This document shows positions 8,095-18,296 of a stretch of 61,795 nucleotides of DNA, piece after piece. Each line of letters opens with the position of its first letter. Within the stretch, counting starts at the first letter, position 1. Source of the stretch: Caldilineaceae bacterium (lineage in GTDB: Bacteria; Chloroflexota; Anaerolineae; Caldilineales; Caldilineaceae); assembly GCA_014879855.1 (NCBI GenBank), contig JACSRH010000111.1:1-61795 (forward strand). Direction: 5' to 3'. Both the position numbers and the translations under genes were made by a program. The notes below the pieces were generated by a model, which was not told where the DNA came from, did not search any database, and saw only the letters and a list, made by a program, of their open reading frames with translations.

Positions 8095-8799
8095 GTGAAA
8101 GACAGAGTACATATTTCTCCGACCCACTCCACCACCCTGGCGATTGATCTGGCCGGCGAGAGGCTGACACTGTGCGCCGCGCGGGCGCTTTACTGGCCGC
8201 GCCAGGCGACGCTCTTCATCGCCGACCCGCACTTCGGCAAGACGGACAGCTTCCAGGCGGCCGGTCTGCCCATCCCCGGCGGCGCCACCGGCGACGATCT
8301 GGCGCGGCTTTCGCACGTGCTCACGGCGACGGGCGCGGAGCGGCTGGTCATCCTGGGCGATTTCTTTCACACGCGCGCCAGCCAGAGCGCCGAAGTCATC
8401 GCGGCGCTGGAAAGCTGGCGCCGCCGCCATCCCGCGCTGGCGATCCTGTTGGTGGGAGGGAACCATGACCGTCATGCTGGCCCGCCGCCCGCCGCGCTCG
8501 CCATCGAACCGGTGGTCGAGCCTTTCAGCCTCGCCCCGTTCGTCTGCTGCCACCACCCGCCCGCACCACTCGACACTACCTTGGGCGGCTATGCCTTGGC
8601 CGGACACGAACACCCGGCGGTCGTGCTGCGCGATGTGGACGGCACGCGCCATCGCTTCCCCTGCTTCCACGCCGGCGCGCGGGCGATGGTGCTGCCCGCC
8701 TTTGGCAGCTTCACCGGCGGCCACACGGTCCGGCCGCGCCAGGACGACCGGCTCTTTATTGTGTCCGATGCGTTTGTACATGAAGTCCGCGGCGTTTGA
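8095..8799 (+). CDS. pdeM: Ligase-associated metallophosphoesterase
   Basis: A calcineurin-like phosphoesterase of about 234 residues. The dimetal motifs are in order: D-x-H in IADPHFGK, GDFFH, GGNHDRH, CCHHPP and GHEHP. This is the subfamily called ligase-associated DNA damage response endonuclease PdeM, normally the fourth member of the exonuclease–ligase–Lhr module. The start is uncertain: the frame is open from a GTG at 8044, and I favour the GTG at 8095 (VKDRVHISPTHSTT) because the fold begins soon after. Here it is separated from the helicase gene by the DUF433/DUF5615 pair, about 0.87 kb. Confidence 0.88.
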   Translation: MKDRVHISPTHSTTLAIDLAGERLTLCAARALYWPRQATLFIADPHFGKTDSFQAAGLPIPGGATGDDLARLSHVLTATGAERLVILGDFFHTRASQSAEVIAALESWRRRHPALAILLVGGNHDRHAGPPPAALAIEPVVEPFSLAPFVCCHHPPAPLDTTLGGYALAGHEHPAVVLRDVDGTRHRFPCFHAGARAMVLPAFGSFTGGHTVRPRQDDRLFIVSDAFVHEVRGV

Positions 8800-8922
8800 G
8801 CTTCCGCGCGTCGGCCCTTGCGCCTTCACTGTTCCAACAAGAAAATCCTGCTTCACTTCGCTCATGCGCACGGTGTGGAAGTTCGGCCATGCGCAATTGG
8901 AATAGACCTGAGGTTTCCGCCC

Positions 8923-10125
<1,203 letters not shown>

Positions 10126-10155
10126 AGACAGGTGCTCGTTTCTGCTTGTGGTGAA

Positions 10156-11361
10156 TCATGCTGGCCGTTCCCCGGATTTTGGCGGCGCGGTGGCCGTGAA
10201 GTCCTGGGCGATGCGGCCGGCATAAATAGCGATAAGCTGCTGGACGCGTGCAGAGTCTGGCGACGCGACGATAAAGCCGACGTGATGCTCCTTTTGCAGC
10301 CGCCAGACGATCTCTGGATCCTGATAGGCGGTGGCGTCGGGCCACGCTTCTTTGGCAAGCGAAACCACCAGCCCGGCATAAATGGCTCGCGTGGCGGGCA
10401 GGACATATTCCTCTTTCTGGAGATGCGCCATTTCGAGCCGCGCCCACTCGCGCCAGAGGTTAAGGCCGGTGGCGTGCTCCAGCATCAGATCGAGGTAGGC
10501 GCCGCCAACGCGCGCGGCAATTTCCAGGAAGTAAAAGGCGCCGTCCGCATCGGCGCGGATAAATTCGGCATGTGTGACGCCGCGCACCATGCCCATCGCC
10601 GCGATCACCTCCTGGTTGAGCACCTGCAACGCCTGCTCTTCCGGGGCATGATAGGGCAGGTTGCTGCTGATAAAGACGCCGCCGCCCTGATAGACTGCCA
10701 TCGGCGGCTGGCCGTATTGGCTGCACACTGTAAAGAGCACCTGCTTGTTCCACACCACCGAATCAACATGAAAAACGTCGCCCGGCACGAATTGTTCGAG
10801 CACATAGAAGGTCTGGCGGTCGCCCAGCTCCTCCAACATCGGCCACAATTCGTCGGCATGATTCACCTTACGAATGCCCATCGAGCTGGCCTCGGAGCGC
10901 GGCTTGAGCACCCACGGCCCCGGCACGCGCCCCATAAATTCACGCAGATCGTCATAATTCAAGACATGCACAAAATCTGGCGCGGGGATGCCTTCATCGC
11001 GCGCCTGCACGCGCATCGCCAGCTTGTCGCGAAAGTAGCGCGCGGTCGAACCGCCCATCCCCGGAATGCGCAGATGCTCGCGCAGATCCGCGACCGTCTC
11101 CACATCGAAATCGTCGAGCGCGATGATACGGTCGAGCCGGCGCGTGCGCGCCAGATAGCTCACGGCATAGGTGATGTCGGGTTGTTTGAAGAGATTGACA
11201 AAAGGCATGACGAAAAATTCGTCGATCGCGGCGCGCGGCCATGCTTCTTGTTCCAGATCCTGAGAGGTGACCAGGATCGTGTGACAACCGAGGCGTTTGC
11301 ACTCTTCCAGAAATGCACCGCCTTTGAAATAACTGGCCAGACAAAGAATGGTTGGAGCCAT
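10156..11361 (-). CDS. ATP-grasp domain protein (paralogue 2)
   Basis: A 401-residue protein clearly homologous over its full length to the one downstream (by eye over half the residues are identical, and the two gene starts agree at most bases over the first 55). Same motifs: PTILCLASYFKGGAFLEECK, VLKPRSEASSMGIRKV, AEFIRADADGAFYFLEIAARVGG. It is the promoter-proximal member of the pair. Tandem ATP-grasp enzymes sometimes act one after the other on a growing small peptide or modified amino acid; no substrate-supplying gene is next to them here, so that is speculation. Confidence 0.85.
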   Translation of the reverse strand: MAPTILCLASYFKGGAFLEECKRLGCHTILVTSQDLEQEAWPRAAIDEFFVMPFVNLFKQPDITYAVSYLARTRRLDRIIALDDFDVETVADLREHLRIPGMGGSTARYFRDKLAMRVQARDEGIPAPDFVHVLNYDDLREFMGRVPGPWVLKPRSEASSMGIRKVNHADELWPMLEELGDRQTFYVLEQFVPGDVFHVDSVVWNKQVLFTVCSQYGQPPMAVYQGGGVFISSNLPYHAPEEQALQVLNQEVIAAMGMVRGVTHAEFIRADADGAFYFLEIAARVGGAYLDLMLEHATGLNLWREWARLEMAHLQKEEYVLPATRAIYAGLVVSLAKEAWPDATAYQDPEIVWRLQKEHHVGFIVASPDSARVQQLIAIYAGRIAQDFTATAPPKSGERPA

Positions 11362-11707
11362 GAACAGGATGATCCTTAATGAGTCTCAGCGTGCGAACAA
11401 GCGATCAGAAGATATTGTGCGACATGGTACCGGTTATTTGGCTGTCGATCAAATCGAAAATTAGCCATTGGCTTCATAAACGAGCAGGATTTTCCTGCGG
11501 AATGTCGCTCTCAACTTCCTCTTTATGTGGCAAGACGCGGCATAGGTTTCCTGCATACGATCAACTGCGAACGACGCTGCGTTGGGGAGCGCCAAGCGAC
11601 GCACAACCAAGCGTCTTTTATTCCGCCGCACAAAGCCGCTCCCAAGGCATAAATGCTTGATTCAGCGTTGAGATGCGTCAATTTGTCTGAAGCGAGGAGA
11701 ATGTAGC
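11362..11707. other. Divergent intergenic region, 346 bases
   Basis: Separates the ATP-grasp genes (leftward) from the delta-60 protein gene (rightward), so it should carry promoters for both. I see no clear consensus promoter and no small gene. GAGGAG near 11693-11698 is the ribosome binding site of the rightward gene. Confidence 0.5.
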
Positions 11708-14700
11708 ATGTTGCGTATGGCTTTATCCAGAAATTACTTGCGGTGTCTTGTGATGTGCACCTGTTTGTTTGCCGCCTTCCTGACCGCCGGTGTTGCTTCG
11801 GCGCAATCCTCACGTGACGGTTTTGATCCTAATGCAAATGGCGCGGTCTACGCTCTGGCGGTGCAGGCCGACGGCAAGATCCTGGCCGGTGGTGAGTTCA
11901 CGCAAATGGGCGCGCCGGCGCAGACTCGCAACCGCCTGGCGCGTCTTGACAGCAGCGGCAGCCTCGATGCGACATTCAACCCCAATGTCGATGGCGTTGT
12001 CTATGCCCTGGCATTGCAGGCTGACGGAAAGCTCGTGATTGGCGGCGCGTTTACCCAAGTCGGCAGCCAGGCGCGCAGCCGTCTTGCACGCATCTCTGAC
12101 GCGGGGGCGCTGGATGCGGCCTTTGCTCCGTCCGCCAATGACGCCGTGCACGCCTTGGCCGCTCTGCAGAATGGCAAAATCCTGGTCGCCGGTGCGTTTA
12201 CAGAAATCGGCGGCCAGCCCAATGCCTATCTCGCCCGCCTCGATAGCAATGGCGTGGTGGAGACGACGTTTGCGCCCGCCCTTAACGGCGCGGTCTATGC
12301 TGTGGCGGTGCAGCGCGATGGCGGCGTCATCATCGGCGGCGCGTTTACGCAGGTGGATGGTCAGACGCGCCGCCATATCGCACGCCTCAACGCCAATGGC
12401 GCGCTCGATTCCGGCTTTAATCCCGACGCCAACGATGTTGTGCGCGCTGTTGGGATGCAGTTTGGCGGCAAAATTGTGATCGGCGGCGATTTCACACAGG
12501 TGGGCGGGCAGGCGCACAGCTACCTGGCGCGCGTGACCGCGGCTGGCAGTACGGACGCGGCCCCGGCGCTGGAGGTCAATGCGCCCGTGCGCGCGCTGCT
12601 TGTGTTGTCCGATGACCGCTTCCTTGCGGGGGGTGAGTTCACGCAGATGGGCGGCCAGCCTTTCAGTGGCCTCGCCCGCTTTGCGCGAGATGGCTCGCCT
12701 GACCCCGCTTTTGCGCCAGGCCCGGGCGCCGCTGTCCATGCGCTGGTCGAGCAGATGGACGGCATGGTCGTCATCGGCGGTGCGTTTCTTAAAGTCGGTG
12801 ACATCAAACGCTGGCGGCTGGCTCGGCTCTATGCAGATGGCGGTCTGGACGCGGATTTTGCCCCCACGTCAGCCGCCGGCGGCGCCGACGCCAGCATCAA
12901 GGCGCTGGCAATCCAGCCAGATGGCAAGATCCTGCTCGGCGGCGCGTTCACTACCATCAACGGCCAGGTGCGTCACCATCTGGCCCGGCTCCTGCCCGAT
13001 GGGACGCTGGACCCAACCTTTACGCCCAGGGCCAACCAGGCTGTCTGGGCCATTGCCGTGCAGCCTGACGGCAAAATCGTGGCCGCGGGAGGATTCTCCG
13101 AAGTCAACGGGGAGGCGCATCAGAACATCGTGCGTCTGGAGACAAATGGCGCAATTGACCCTACCTTTGTCGCCATGGCCGACCAATATGTCCTCACCCT
13201 GGCGTTGCAGCCAGACGGCAAGCTGCTTCTCGGCGGCGACTTTACGCGGGTGAATGGACAGGTGCGCAAAGGGCTGACGCGTCTGAACGGCGACGGCTCG
13301 CTTGATCCCGCCTTTGCTGCGGATACAGAAGGCAGGATCGTGACCCTGGCGCTACAGGCGGACGGCAAGATCCTCGTCGGCGGCGAGTTTGGGAAGACGG
13401 ATGCTGCTGGGCAGTTGCACGATAACCTGATGCGCCTCAATGCCGACGGCGCCATCGACGTCGACTTCACGGCAGCGGCGGACAATGTGGTGCTTGCTCT
13501 GGCGCTCCAGGCAGATGAGCGGATTCTGGTCGGCGGCCAGTTTTCATCTATCAACGGTGTGCCGCGCAACAGCGCGGCGCGGCTCAATGTGGATGGCTCC
13601 CTCGACGCAATGTTTAATCCTAACGTTGATAGCATAAACGGGTTTGTCTACGCGATCTCGACCCAGGCCGATGGTCAGATCATCCTGGCCGGTAATTTCC
13701 GGGTGATTGGAGGGCAAATCCGCAACCGTATGGCCCGCTTCTCCGCTGATGGACAGATCGACGCTCGTTTCGACCCCAATGTGAATGCAGCCATCGAGAA
13801 TGGCGTTGTTTTCGCCACCGCGCTCCAGCAGGATGGCAAAATTGTGATCGCCGGTTCGTTTACCGACGTTGGCGGCGCGACGCGGACGAATCTGGCGCGA
13901 TTGAGCAATAATTTGGCAGCAAGACAGTGGTTGATCTCAGAGCCAAACGTCTCTGCCGCTATCTGGCGGCAGGATGGCGCGACGCCGCTGCTCGCCCGCA
14001 CCCTCTTCGAGTACTCCATGGACGGCATTCATTACATTCCGCTGGGCGCGGGGGTGCGCACCGCGGCAGGGTGGCAGGCAGTCAGCGAATTGTTGCCTTT
14101 CAACCAAGAGTTCTTTATCCGTGTGCGCGGCCTCTTTGCCAGCGGCGGCTTTGCCGCGTCCACCAGCATGATCGAAAAGACCGCGCGCGCCTACATGCCG
14201 GGCAGCGGGATCGAGATTGCGACCACAACCAGCCCCGCGGAACTGACATCGCCGTGGACGGTTGCGCTCGCTGGCCCCACATCTCTTTCCATGACGCTGC
14301 ACGGCAATGACACGACTGGTCTGCGTAATATCGGCGCCGGCGTCTACACCATCAGCCTAACGCCAGACGCCGGCCACACGTTGAGCGACTATGCTACTAC
14401 TTATATTTGCACCATCGACGGTCAGCCCGGTCCAAGCGGTGAGGGCGCCACGGCACAGTTAACCATCGCGATTGGGCAAGTGATGCGCTGCACCTTTGCC
14501 CACACTCGCCGCACCGGCTTGCTTGATGTGATGCACAGCATCGAACCGGGCGCCTCCAGCAGCATCTGGGATCTGCGCGTGGAGGGGCCGAGCAGTTTCA
14601 CCGCAATGCTGGCCGGCGATGCCGGCACTGGGGTGCGGAGTGTTTTTACTGGCGCGTACACGCTCAGCCTCGCACAACGCGCCGCGGCTCGCTACACAAC

Positions 14701-14863
14701 CAGCTACACCTGCACTGCCGGCGGCCAGCCACTGGTCAGCGGCGAAGGCGAGCAGGCCACGTTCACGGTCGCGCCTGACCAGGCGGTCGTGTGCATTTTC
14801 GCCAGCCGCGATAGCTTGATCTATCCGCGGCATCGCCTGTTTTTGCCCAGCGTCCTGCGGTGA
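11708..14863 (+). CDS. Secreted delta-60 repeat protein
   Basis: A 1051-residue exported protein. Residues 1-35 are a signal peptide (Arg-containing start, hydrophobic stretch, cut after GVASA). Residues about 45-745 hold 14 delta-60 repeats (DUF5122) of about 50 residues, each with V-x-A-x-x-x-Q-x-D-G-K-I-x-x-G-G-x-F-T and ending L-A-R-L-x-x-x-G-x-x-D-x-x-F. Fourteen units fit two seven-bladed propellers. After a linker come two related beta-rich domains of about 100 residues, each with T-Y-x-C-T and C-x-F cysteine pairs. The last residues are RLFLPSVLR, like the Leu-Pro end motif common on Chloroflexota surface proteins. Start at 11708 has GAGGAG at the right spacing. Role unknown; adhesion or surface display is a guess. 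Confidence 0.9.
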   Translation: MLRMALSRNYLRCLVMCTCLFAAFLTAGVASAQSSRDGFDPNANGAVYALAVQADGKILAGGEFTQMGAPAQTRNRLARLDSSGSLDATFNPNVDGVVYALALQADGKLVIGGAFTQVGSQARSRLARISDAGALDAAFAPSANDAVHALAALQNGKILVAGAFTEIGGQPNAYLARLDSNGVVETTFAPALNGAVYAVAVQRDGGVIIGGAFTQVDGQTRRHIARLNANGALDSGFNPDANDVVRAVGMQFGGKIVIGGDFTQVGGQAHSYLARVTAAGSTDAAPALEVNAPVRALLVLSDDRFLAGGEFTQMGGQPFSGLARFARDGSPDPAFAPGPGAAVHALVEQMDGMVVIGGAFLKVGDIKRWRLARLYADGGLDADFAPTSAAGGADASIKALAIQPDGKILLGGAFTTINGQVRHHLARLLPDGTLDPTFTPRANQAVWAIAVQPDGKIVAAGGFSEVNGEAHQNIVRLETNGAIDPTFVAMADQYVLTLALQPDGKLLLGGDFTRVNGQVRKGLTRLNGDGSLDPAFAADTEGRIVTLALQADGKILVGGEFGKTDAAGQLHDNLMRLNADGAIDVDFTAAADNVVLALALQADERILVGGQFSSINGVPRNSAARLNVDGSLDAMFNPNVDSINGFVYAISTQADGQIILAGNFRVIGGQIRNRMARFSADGQIDARFDPNVNAAIENGVVFATALQQDGKIVIAGSFTDVGGATRTNLARLSNNLAARQWLISEPNVSAAIWRQDGATPLLARTLFEYSMDGIHYIPLGAGVRTAAGWQAVSELLPFNQEFFIRVRGLFASGGFAASTSMIEKTARAYMPGSGIEIATTTSPAELTSPWTVALAGPTSLSMTLHGNDTTGLRNIGAGVYTISLTPDAGHTLSDYATTYICTIDGQPGPSGEGATAQLTIAIGQVMRCTFAHTRRTGLLDVMHSIEPGASSSIWDLRVEGPSSFTAMLAGDAGTGVRSVFTGAYTLSLAQRAAARYTTSYTCTAGGQPLVSGEGEQATFTVAPDQAVVCIFASRDSLIYPRHRLFLPSVLR

Positions 14864-14907
14864 GCGGGCGCGGCGCCCACGATCCAAGGCGCCGATTGTC
14901 TGACGCA

Positions 14908-14936
14908 ACATGCCGGGCTGATAGCCCGACCTACAT
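14908..14936 (+). repeat. Palindromic repeat unit, copy left of the VWA gene
   Basis: A 29-base unit with an inverted core CGGGCT/AGCCCG at 14914-14928. It matches the unit at 16759-16787 at about 24 of 29 bases and in the same orientation, so the pair brackets the VWA gene. Confidence 0.65.
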
Positions 14937-14970
14937 CTCTACTACGGGCGCGGCGGTGATGTATCATTGA

Positions 14971-15009
14971 GTGGTGCATCCTCTGTGGTGCATGAACTCT
15001 GTGGTGCAT
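14971..15009 (+). repeat. Three short direct repeats upstream of the VWA gene
   Basis: GTGGTGCAT occurs at 14971, 14985 and 15001, the last two within a longer CTCTGTGGTGCATGAA repeat. The spacing is 14 and 16 bases. The position about 105-145 bases before the VWA start allows an operator role, which is only a possibility. Confidence 0.5.
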
Positions 15010-15113
15010 GAATTGATACACATCTGGCGCTTGCAGTGCAGCGACCTTTTGTTATGCTGGGGGCAGCAAACTACCGCTATCGTCTTCAATTCAAGCCAAC
15101 AGGAGAACATACT

Positions 15114-16688
15114 ATGCAACGTTCATCAGCCCTTCCAAAACTTGCCGGAATTGCCATGGCCGCATCCCTTATTCTAAACGGATGCAGCATGGGCATGACC
15201 TCACCCGCGGCGCCGGCCAGCAGCGGGTCATCTTATGCCAACCAGGCCGCCATGGAGGCGCCGGCTGCCGCTTCCTATCCAAAACCACCAGCCGGCATGG
15301 CGTTTGAGGATTACGGCATGCGCGGCTTTGTCACCACGACCAAGGACAATCTCTCCACCTTTGCCGTGGATGTGGACACCGGCTCCTATACTGTGGCGCG
15401 CAGCTATGTGCAGGATGGCTGGCTGCCTCCAGAAGACGCGGTGCGCGCCGAAGAATTTGTCAACTATTTCAACTATCGCTATCCCAACCCGGCAGCGGGC
15501 GAGACCTTTGCCATCACCATCGACGGCGCGCCCTTTCCTTTTGCCGAGCGTCAGACCAACCGCATGGTGCGCATCGGCGTGCAGGGCTACAGCGTGCCGG
15601 CCGAAGAACGCCAGGATGTGGCGCTCACCTTTGTCATCGACGTTTCCGGCTCGATGGACATGGAGAATCGGCTCGGTCTGGCAAAGCGGGCGCTCTATTT
15701 ATTAGTGGATCAACTGCGCCCGACCGACAGCGTCGCCATCGTCGTCTATGGCACGAATGCACGCACAGTGCTCGACATGACGCGGGTCAGCGAAAAGCCA
15801 ACGATCCTGAATGCCATCAACCGCCTGGTGGCCGAGGGGTCGACCAATGCGGGCGCGGGGCTGTGGCTGGCCTATCGTCTCGCCTCCGAGAACTTCAACC
15901 CGGAAGCGATCAACCGGGTCGTGCTGCTCTCGGACGGAGTGGCGAATGTGGGTGAAACCGGCCCGGATCAAATCCTGGCCGCCATCAAGGAGCACGCGGC
16001 GGAAGGCATTACGTTGACGACAGTCGGCATGGGGATGGGCAATTACAACGACACGCTGATGGAGCAACTGGCCGACAACGGCGACGGCTTCTATGCCTAT
16101 GTCGATTCGATGCAGGAGGCGGAGCGCATCTTTGTGGACAAACTGACCAGTTCGCTGCTGACCATCGCCAAGGATGCCAAGCTCCAGGTCGAGTTCAACC
16201 CGGAAACGGTGGAGCGCTACCGGCTGGTGGGCTATGAAAATCGCGATGTCGCCGACGACGATTTCCGCAACGATGAAGTGGATGCGGGCGAGATCGGCGC
16301 GGGTCACAGCGTCACCGCTTTGTACGAACTGGAAATGGCGCCGGGCAACGAAACCCCTGAAGCCTTGATCGCCACCGTGCACCTGCGCTGGGAAGAAATC
16401 GGCACAGGCGAAGTCATCGAGATGGAGCAGCCCTTCATGCTTGGCGATATGGCCGCCGCGTTCGAAGAGAGCGACCCGCGCTTCCAGCTTGCCGTCGCTG
16501 TCGCCGAATACGCAGAACTGCTCAAACACAGCCCCTTTGCTTGGGAGGGATCGCTGGCTGATCTGAGCCGCGAGGTGCAGCGCATCGATGACCTGCTCGC
16601 GGAGTTGGATGGCGAGCACGACGCCGATGTCAGAGAACTGGCGCAGTTGGTTTGGCTGGCGGACAGCTTGCAGGCCAGCAATCCCTAG
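15114..16688 (+). CDS. von Willebrand factor A domain lipoprotein
   Basis: A 524-residue exported lipoprotein: a hydrophobic signal ends in LNGC with Cys24 as lipid site, followed by a Ser/Ala/Pro-rich linker. Next is the YfbK-type N-terminal domain (TFAVDVDTGSYTVARSY, EEFVNYFNY), then a VWA domain with intact metal-ion-dependent adhesion site DVSGSMD near residue 175 and LLSDGVAN, then a C-terminal DUF3520-like region. Related proteins are annotated as calcium-activated chloride channel homologues, but a channel role is not established in bacteria; protein binding at the cell surface is more likely. The start at 15114 has AGGAGA at 15101-15106 and gives a clean signal; the frame opens at 15036 without one. 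Confidence 0.92.
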   Translation: MQRSSALPKLAGIAMAASLILNGCSMGMTSPAAPASSGSSYANQAAMEAPAAASYPKPPAGMAFEDYGMRGFVTTTKDNLSTFAVDVDTGSYTVARSYVQDGWLPPEDAVRAEEFVNYFNYRYPNPAAGETFAITIDGAPFPFAERQTNRMVRIGVQGYSVPAEERQDVALTFVIDVSGSMDMENRLGLAKRALYLLVDQLRPTDSVAIVVYGTNARTVLDMTRVSEKPTILNAINRLVAEGSTNAGAGLWLAYRLASENFNPEAINRVVLLSDGVANVGETGPDQILAAIKEHAAEGITLTTVGMGMGNYNDTLMEQLADNGDGFYAYVDSMQEAERIFVDKLTSSLLTIAKDAKLQVEFNPETVERYRLVGYENRDVADDDFRNDEVDAGEIGAGHSVTALYELEMAPGNETPEALIATVHLRWEEIGTGEVIEMEQPFMLGDMAAAFEESDPRFQLAVAVAEYAELLKHSPFAWEGSLADLSREVQRIDDLLAELDGEHDADVRELAQLVWLADSLQASNP

Positions 16689-16758
16689 TGGAGCGCCCAA
16701 GCGTGAAGCTGTGGTGTAGCTCAGTGTGCAGGGAACACAGACAAACGCTGATAAACTG

Positions 16759-16787
16759 ACATGTCAGGCTGGTAGCCCGACTTACAA
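16759..16787 (+). repeat. Palindromic repeat unit, copy right of the VWA gene
   Basis: The partner of the unit at 14908-14936. The core is AGGCT, a 3-base loop and AGCCC, followed by GACTTACA where the other copy has GACCTACA. Confidence 0.65.
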
Positions 16788-16798
16788 ATGATGATCTG

Positions 16799-16826
16799 CG
16801 CCTGCCGGAATCTCGTCCGGCAGGCG
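16799..16826. terminator. Stem-loop between convergent genes
   Basis: CGCCTGCCGGA (16799-16809) pairs perfectly with TCCGGCAGGCG (16816-16826) around a six-base loop. It lies between the ends of the VWA gene (plus) and the MoaD-like gene (minus), the position of a shared terminator, although the T-tract is weak. Confidence 0.65.
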
Positions 16827-16857
16827 TTGTTGCGTGATCATCGTGATCATGAGGACA

Positions 16858-17154
16858 TTAGCCACCGGCCATGGCGCCTACAATCATCAATGGCTCTTTA
16901 CCCGTCGCCACCTCGGCGGGCAGGGGGGCATCGGGCGCCTCGTGCGAAAGATCCTGGCCACAGGCAAAGAAGCGGATCAGGGCGCGGCGTTTGTGCGTGG
17001 CGCGGTCGCGGATCGTGCCGCGCAGCACCGGATATTTTGCCTCCAGCGCATCGAGCACCGCGGCTTGGGTGACAGGCGCGGCTACTTCCAGCGTGACTTC
17101 TTTACCGCTGTTGGCCAGCGTGCGCAGATGGTGCGGAATGATGACGCGAATCAT
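16858..17154 (-). CDS. MoaD/ThiS family small protein
   Basis: A 98-residue beta-grasp protein (MIRVIIPHHLRTLANSGKEV) ending in Gly-Gly (VGAMAGG). The C-terminal diglycine is what MoaD and ThiS use to carry sulfur as a thiocarboxylate after adenylation; the LRTLA, LDALEAKYPVLRGTI and DAPL-x-x-E features are typical of MoaD-like proteins. The start overlaps the BNR-protein stop as ATGA, so the two are coupled. A longer frame upstream is only the shadow of that gene. No MoaE, MoeB or thiamin gene is nearby, so the sulfur acceptor is unknown. Confidence 0.85.
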   Translation of the reverse strand: MIRVIIPHHLRTLANSGKEVTLEVAAPVTQAAVLDALEAKYPVLRGTIRDRATHKRRALIRFFACGQDLSHEAPDAPLPAEVATGKEPLMIVGAMAGG

Positions 17155-18266
17155 GGCAGCGTCTGCACCTCCACCGAAAGCACGGCTGGCAGATCGCGCA
17201 CAATGGGCGCCCACGTGTCGCCAGAATCCGCCGAGGCATAGACCTGACCGCCGGTGGTGCCGAAGTAGACGCCACAGGAGTCGAGTGTATCGACTGCCAT
17301 GGCGCTGCGCAACACATTGACGTAGCAGTCGCTCTGCGGCAGCCCTTCGGTCAACGCTTCCCATTCATTGCCGCCGCTGCGGCTGCGGTAGACGCGCAGC
17401 TTGCCATCGGGCGGGTAATGTTCAGAATCGCTCTTGATCGGCACGACGTAAATAGTGTCGGGCTCATGGCTGTGCACGATGATGGGGAAGCCGAAGTCGC
17501 TGGGCAGATTGCCGCTGATCTCGTACCAGTTATCGCCGGCGTCGTCGCTGCGCATCACATCCCAGTGCTTCTGCATGAAGAGCACGTTGGGCCGCGACGG
17601 ATGCATAGCGATGCTGTGTACGCAATGCCCGATTTCGGCGTCGGGGTCGGGCAGCTCCCAATTGGCCTTCAACCCATGCGTCGCTGGCCGCCACGTCTGG
17701 CCGCCATCCTCAGTGCGGAACGCGCCTGCGGCCGAGATGGCGACAAAAATGCGGTTGGCGTCGTTGGGGTCGATCAGGATGGTGTGCAGACACATGCCGC
17801 CGGCGCCGGGCGCCCAGAGTTCGCCCTTGATGGCGCGCAGCGCTGGCAGCTCCTGCCAGCTTTTGCCGCCGTCATGCGTGCGGAAAAGTGCGGCGTCTTC
17901 CACCCCGGCATAGACGGTGTCGGGGTCTGTGGGCGACGGCTCCAGCAGCCAGACGCGCTGAAATTCCCACGGATGCTGCGTGCCGTCGTACCATTGATGG
18001 GCGCCCGGCGCGCCATCGTAAGTAAAGTCGGCGCCGACTGGCTCCCACGTTTTGCCGCCGTCGTCGGATCGCTGAATCAACTGGCCAAACCAGCCAGTCG
18101 ATTGGGCGGCATAGAGGCGGTCCGGGTTGGCGGGGGAGCCTTTGAGATGGTAGATTTCCCAGCCGGCAAAGTGTGGCCCGCTGACGTCCCATTGCTGGCG
18201 TTCCTCGTTCGAAGTCAGAATAAAAGCGCCCTTGCGGGTGCCGACCAGCACACGTACGCTGCTCAT
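17151..18266 (-). CDS. BNR/sialidase-like beta-propeller protein
   Basis: A 371-residue protein with repeated BNR (Asp-box) motifs: SDDGGKTWEPV, THDGGKSWQEL, TEDGGQTWRPA, SDDAGDNWYEI, SRSGGNEWEAL and SADSGDTWAPI, spaced along the chain as in a six- or seven-bladed propeller. No signal peptide (MSSVRVLVGTRKGAFIL), so it is cytoplasmic. The family is often labelled exo-alpha-sialidase or glycosyl hydrolase, but the sialidase catalytic Arg triad is not apparent and the label should not be trusted. AAAGGAG precedes the ATG. It is coupled to the MoaD-like gene, a pairing I have not seen explained. Confidence 0.85.
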   Translation of the reverse strand: MSSVRVLVGTRKGAFILTSNEERQQWDVSGPHFAGWEIYHLKGSPANPDRLYAAQSTGWFGQLIQRSDDGGKTWEPVGADFTYDGAPGAHQWYDGTQHPWEFQRVWLLEPSPTDPDTVYAGVEDAALFRTHDGGKSWQELPALRAIKGELWAPGAGGMCLHTILIDPNDANRIFVAISAAGAFRTEDGGQTWRPATHGLKANWELPDPDAEIGHCVHSIAMHPSRPNVLFMQKHWDVMRSDDAGDNWYEISGNLPSDFGFPIIVHSHEPDTIYVVPIKSDSEHYPPDGKLRVYRSRSGGNEWEALTEGLPQSDCYVNVLRSAMAVDTLDSCGVYFGTTGGQVYASADSGDTWAPIVRDLPAVLSVEVQTLP

Positions 18267-18296
18267 TTGCGTTTCTCCTTTGTGTTTCTCTGCTAT

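Noticed and set aside
14619..14819. Short plus-strand frame inside the delta-60 gene's C-terminal part
   Set aside because: It is out of frame with the long, motif-rich delta-60 protein and has no supporting features.
16709..16790. tRNA-like 5' sequence GTGGTGTAGCTCAGTG after the VWA gene
   Set aside because: It resembles the start of a tRNA (D-arm TAGCTCAGT), but no anticodon stem, T-loop (GTTCGAATCC type) or closing acceptor stem follows within 90 bases.
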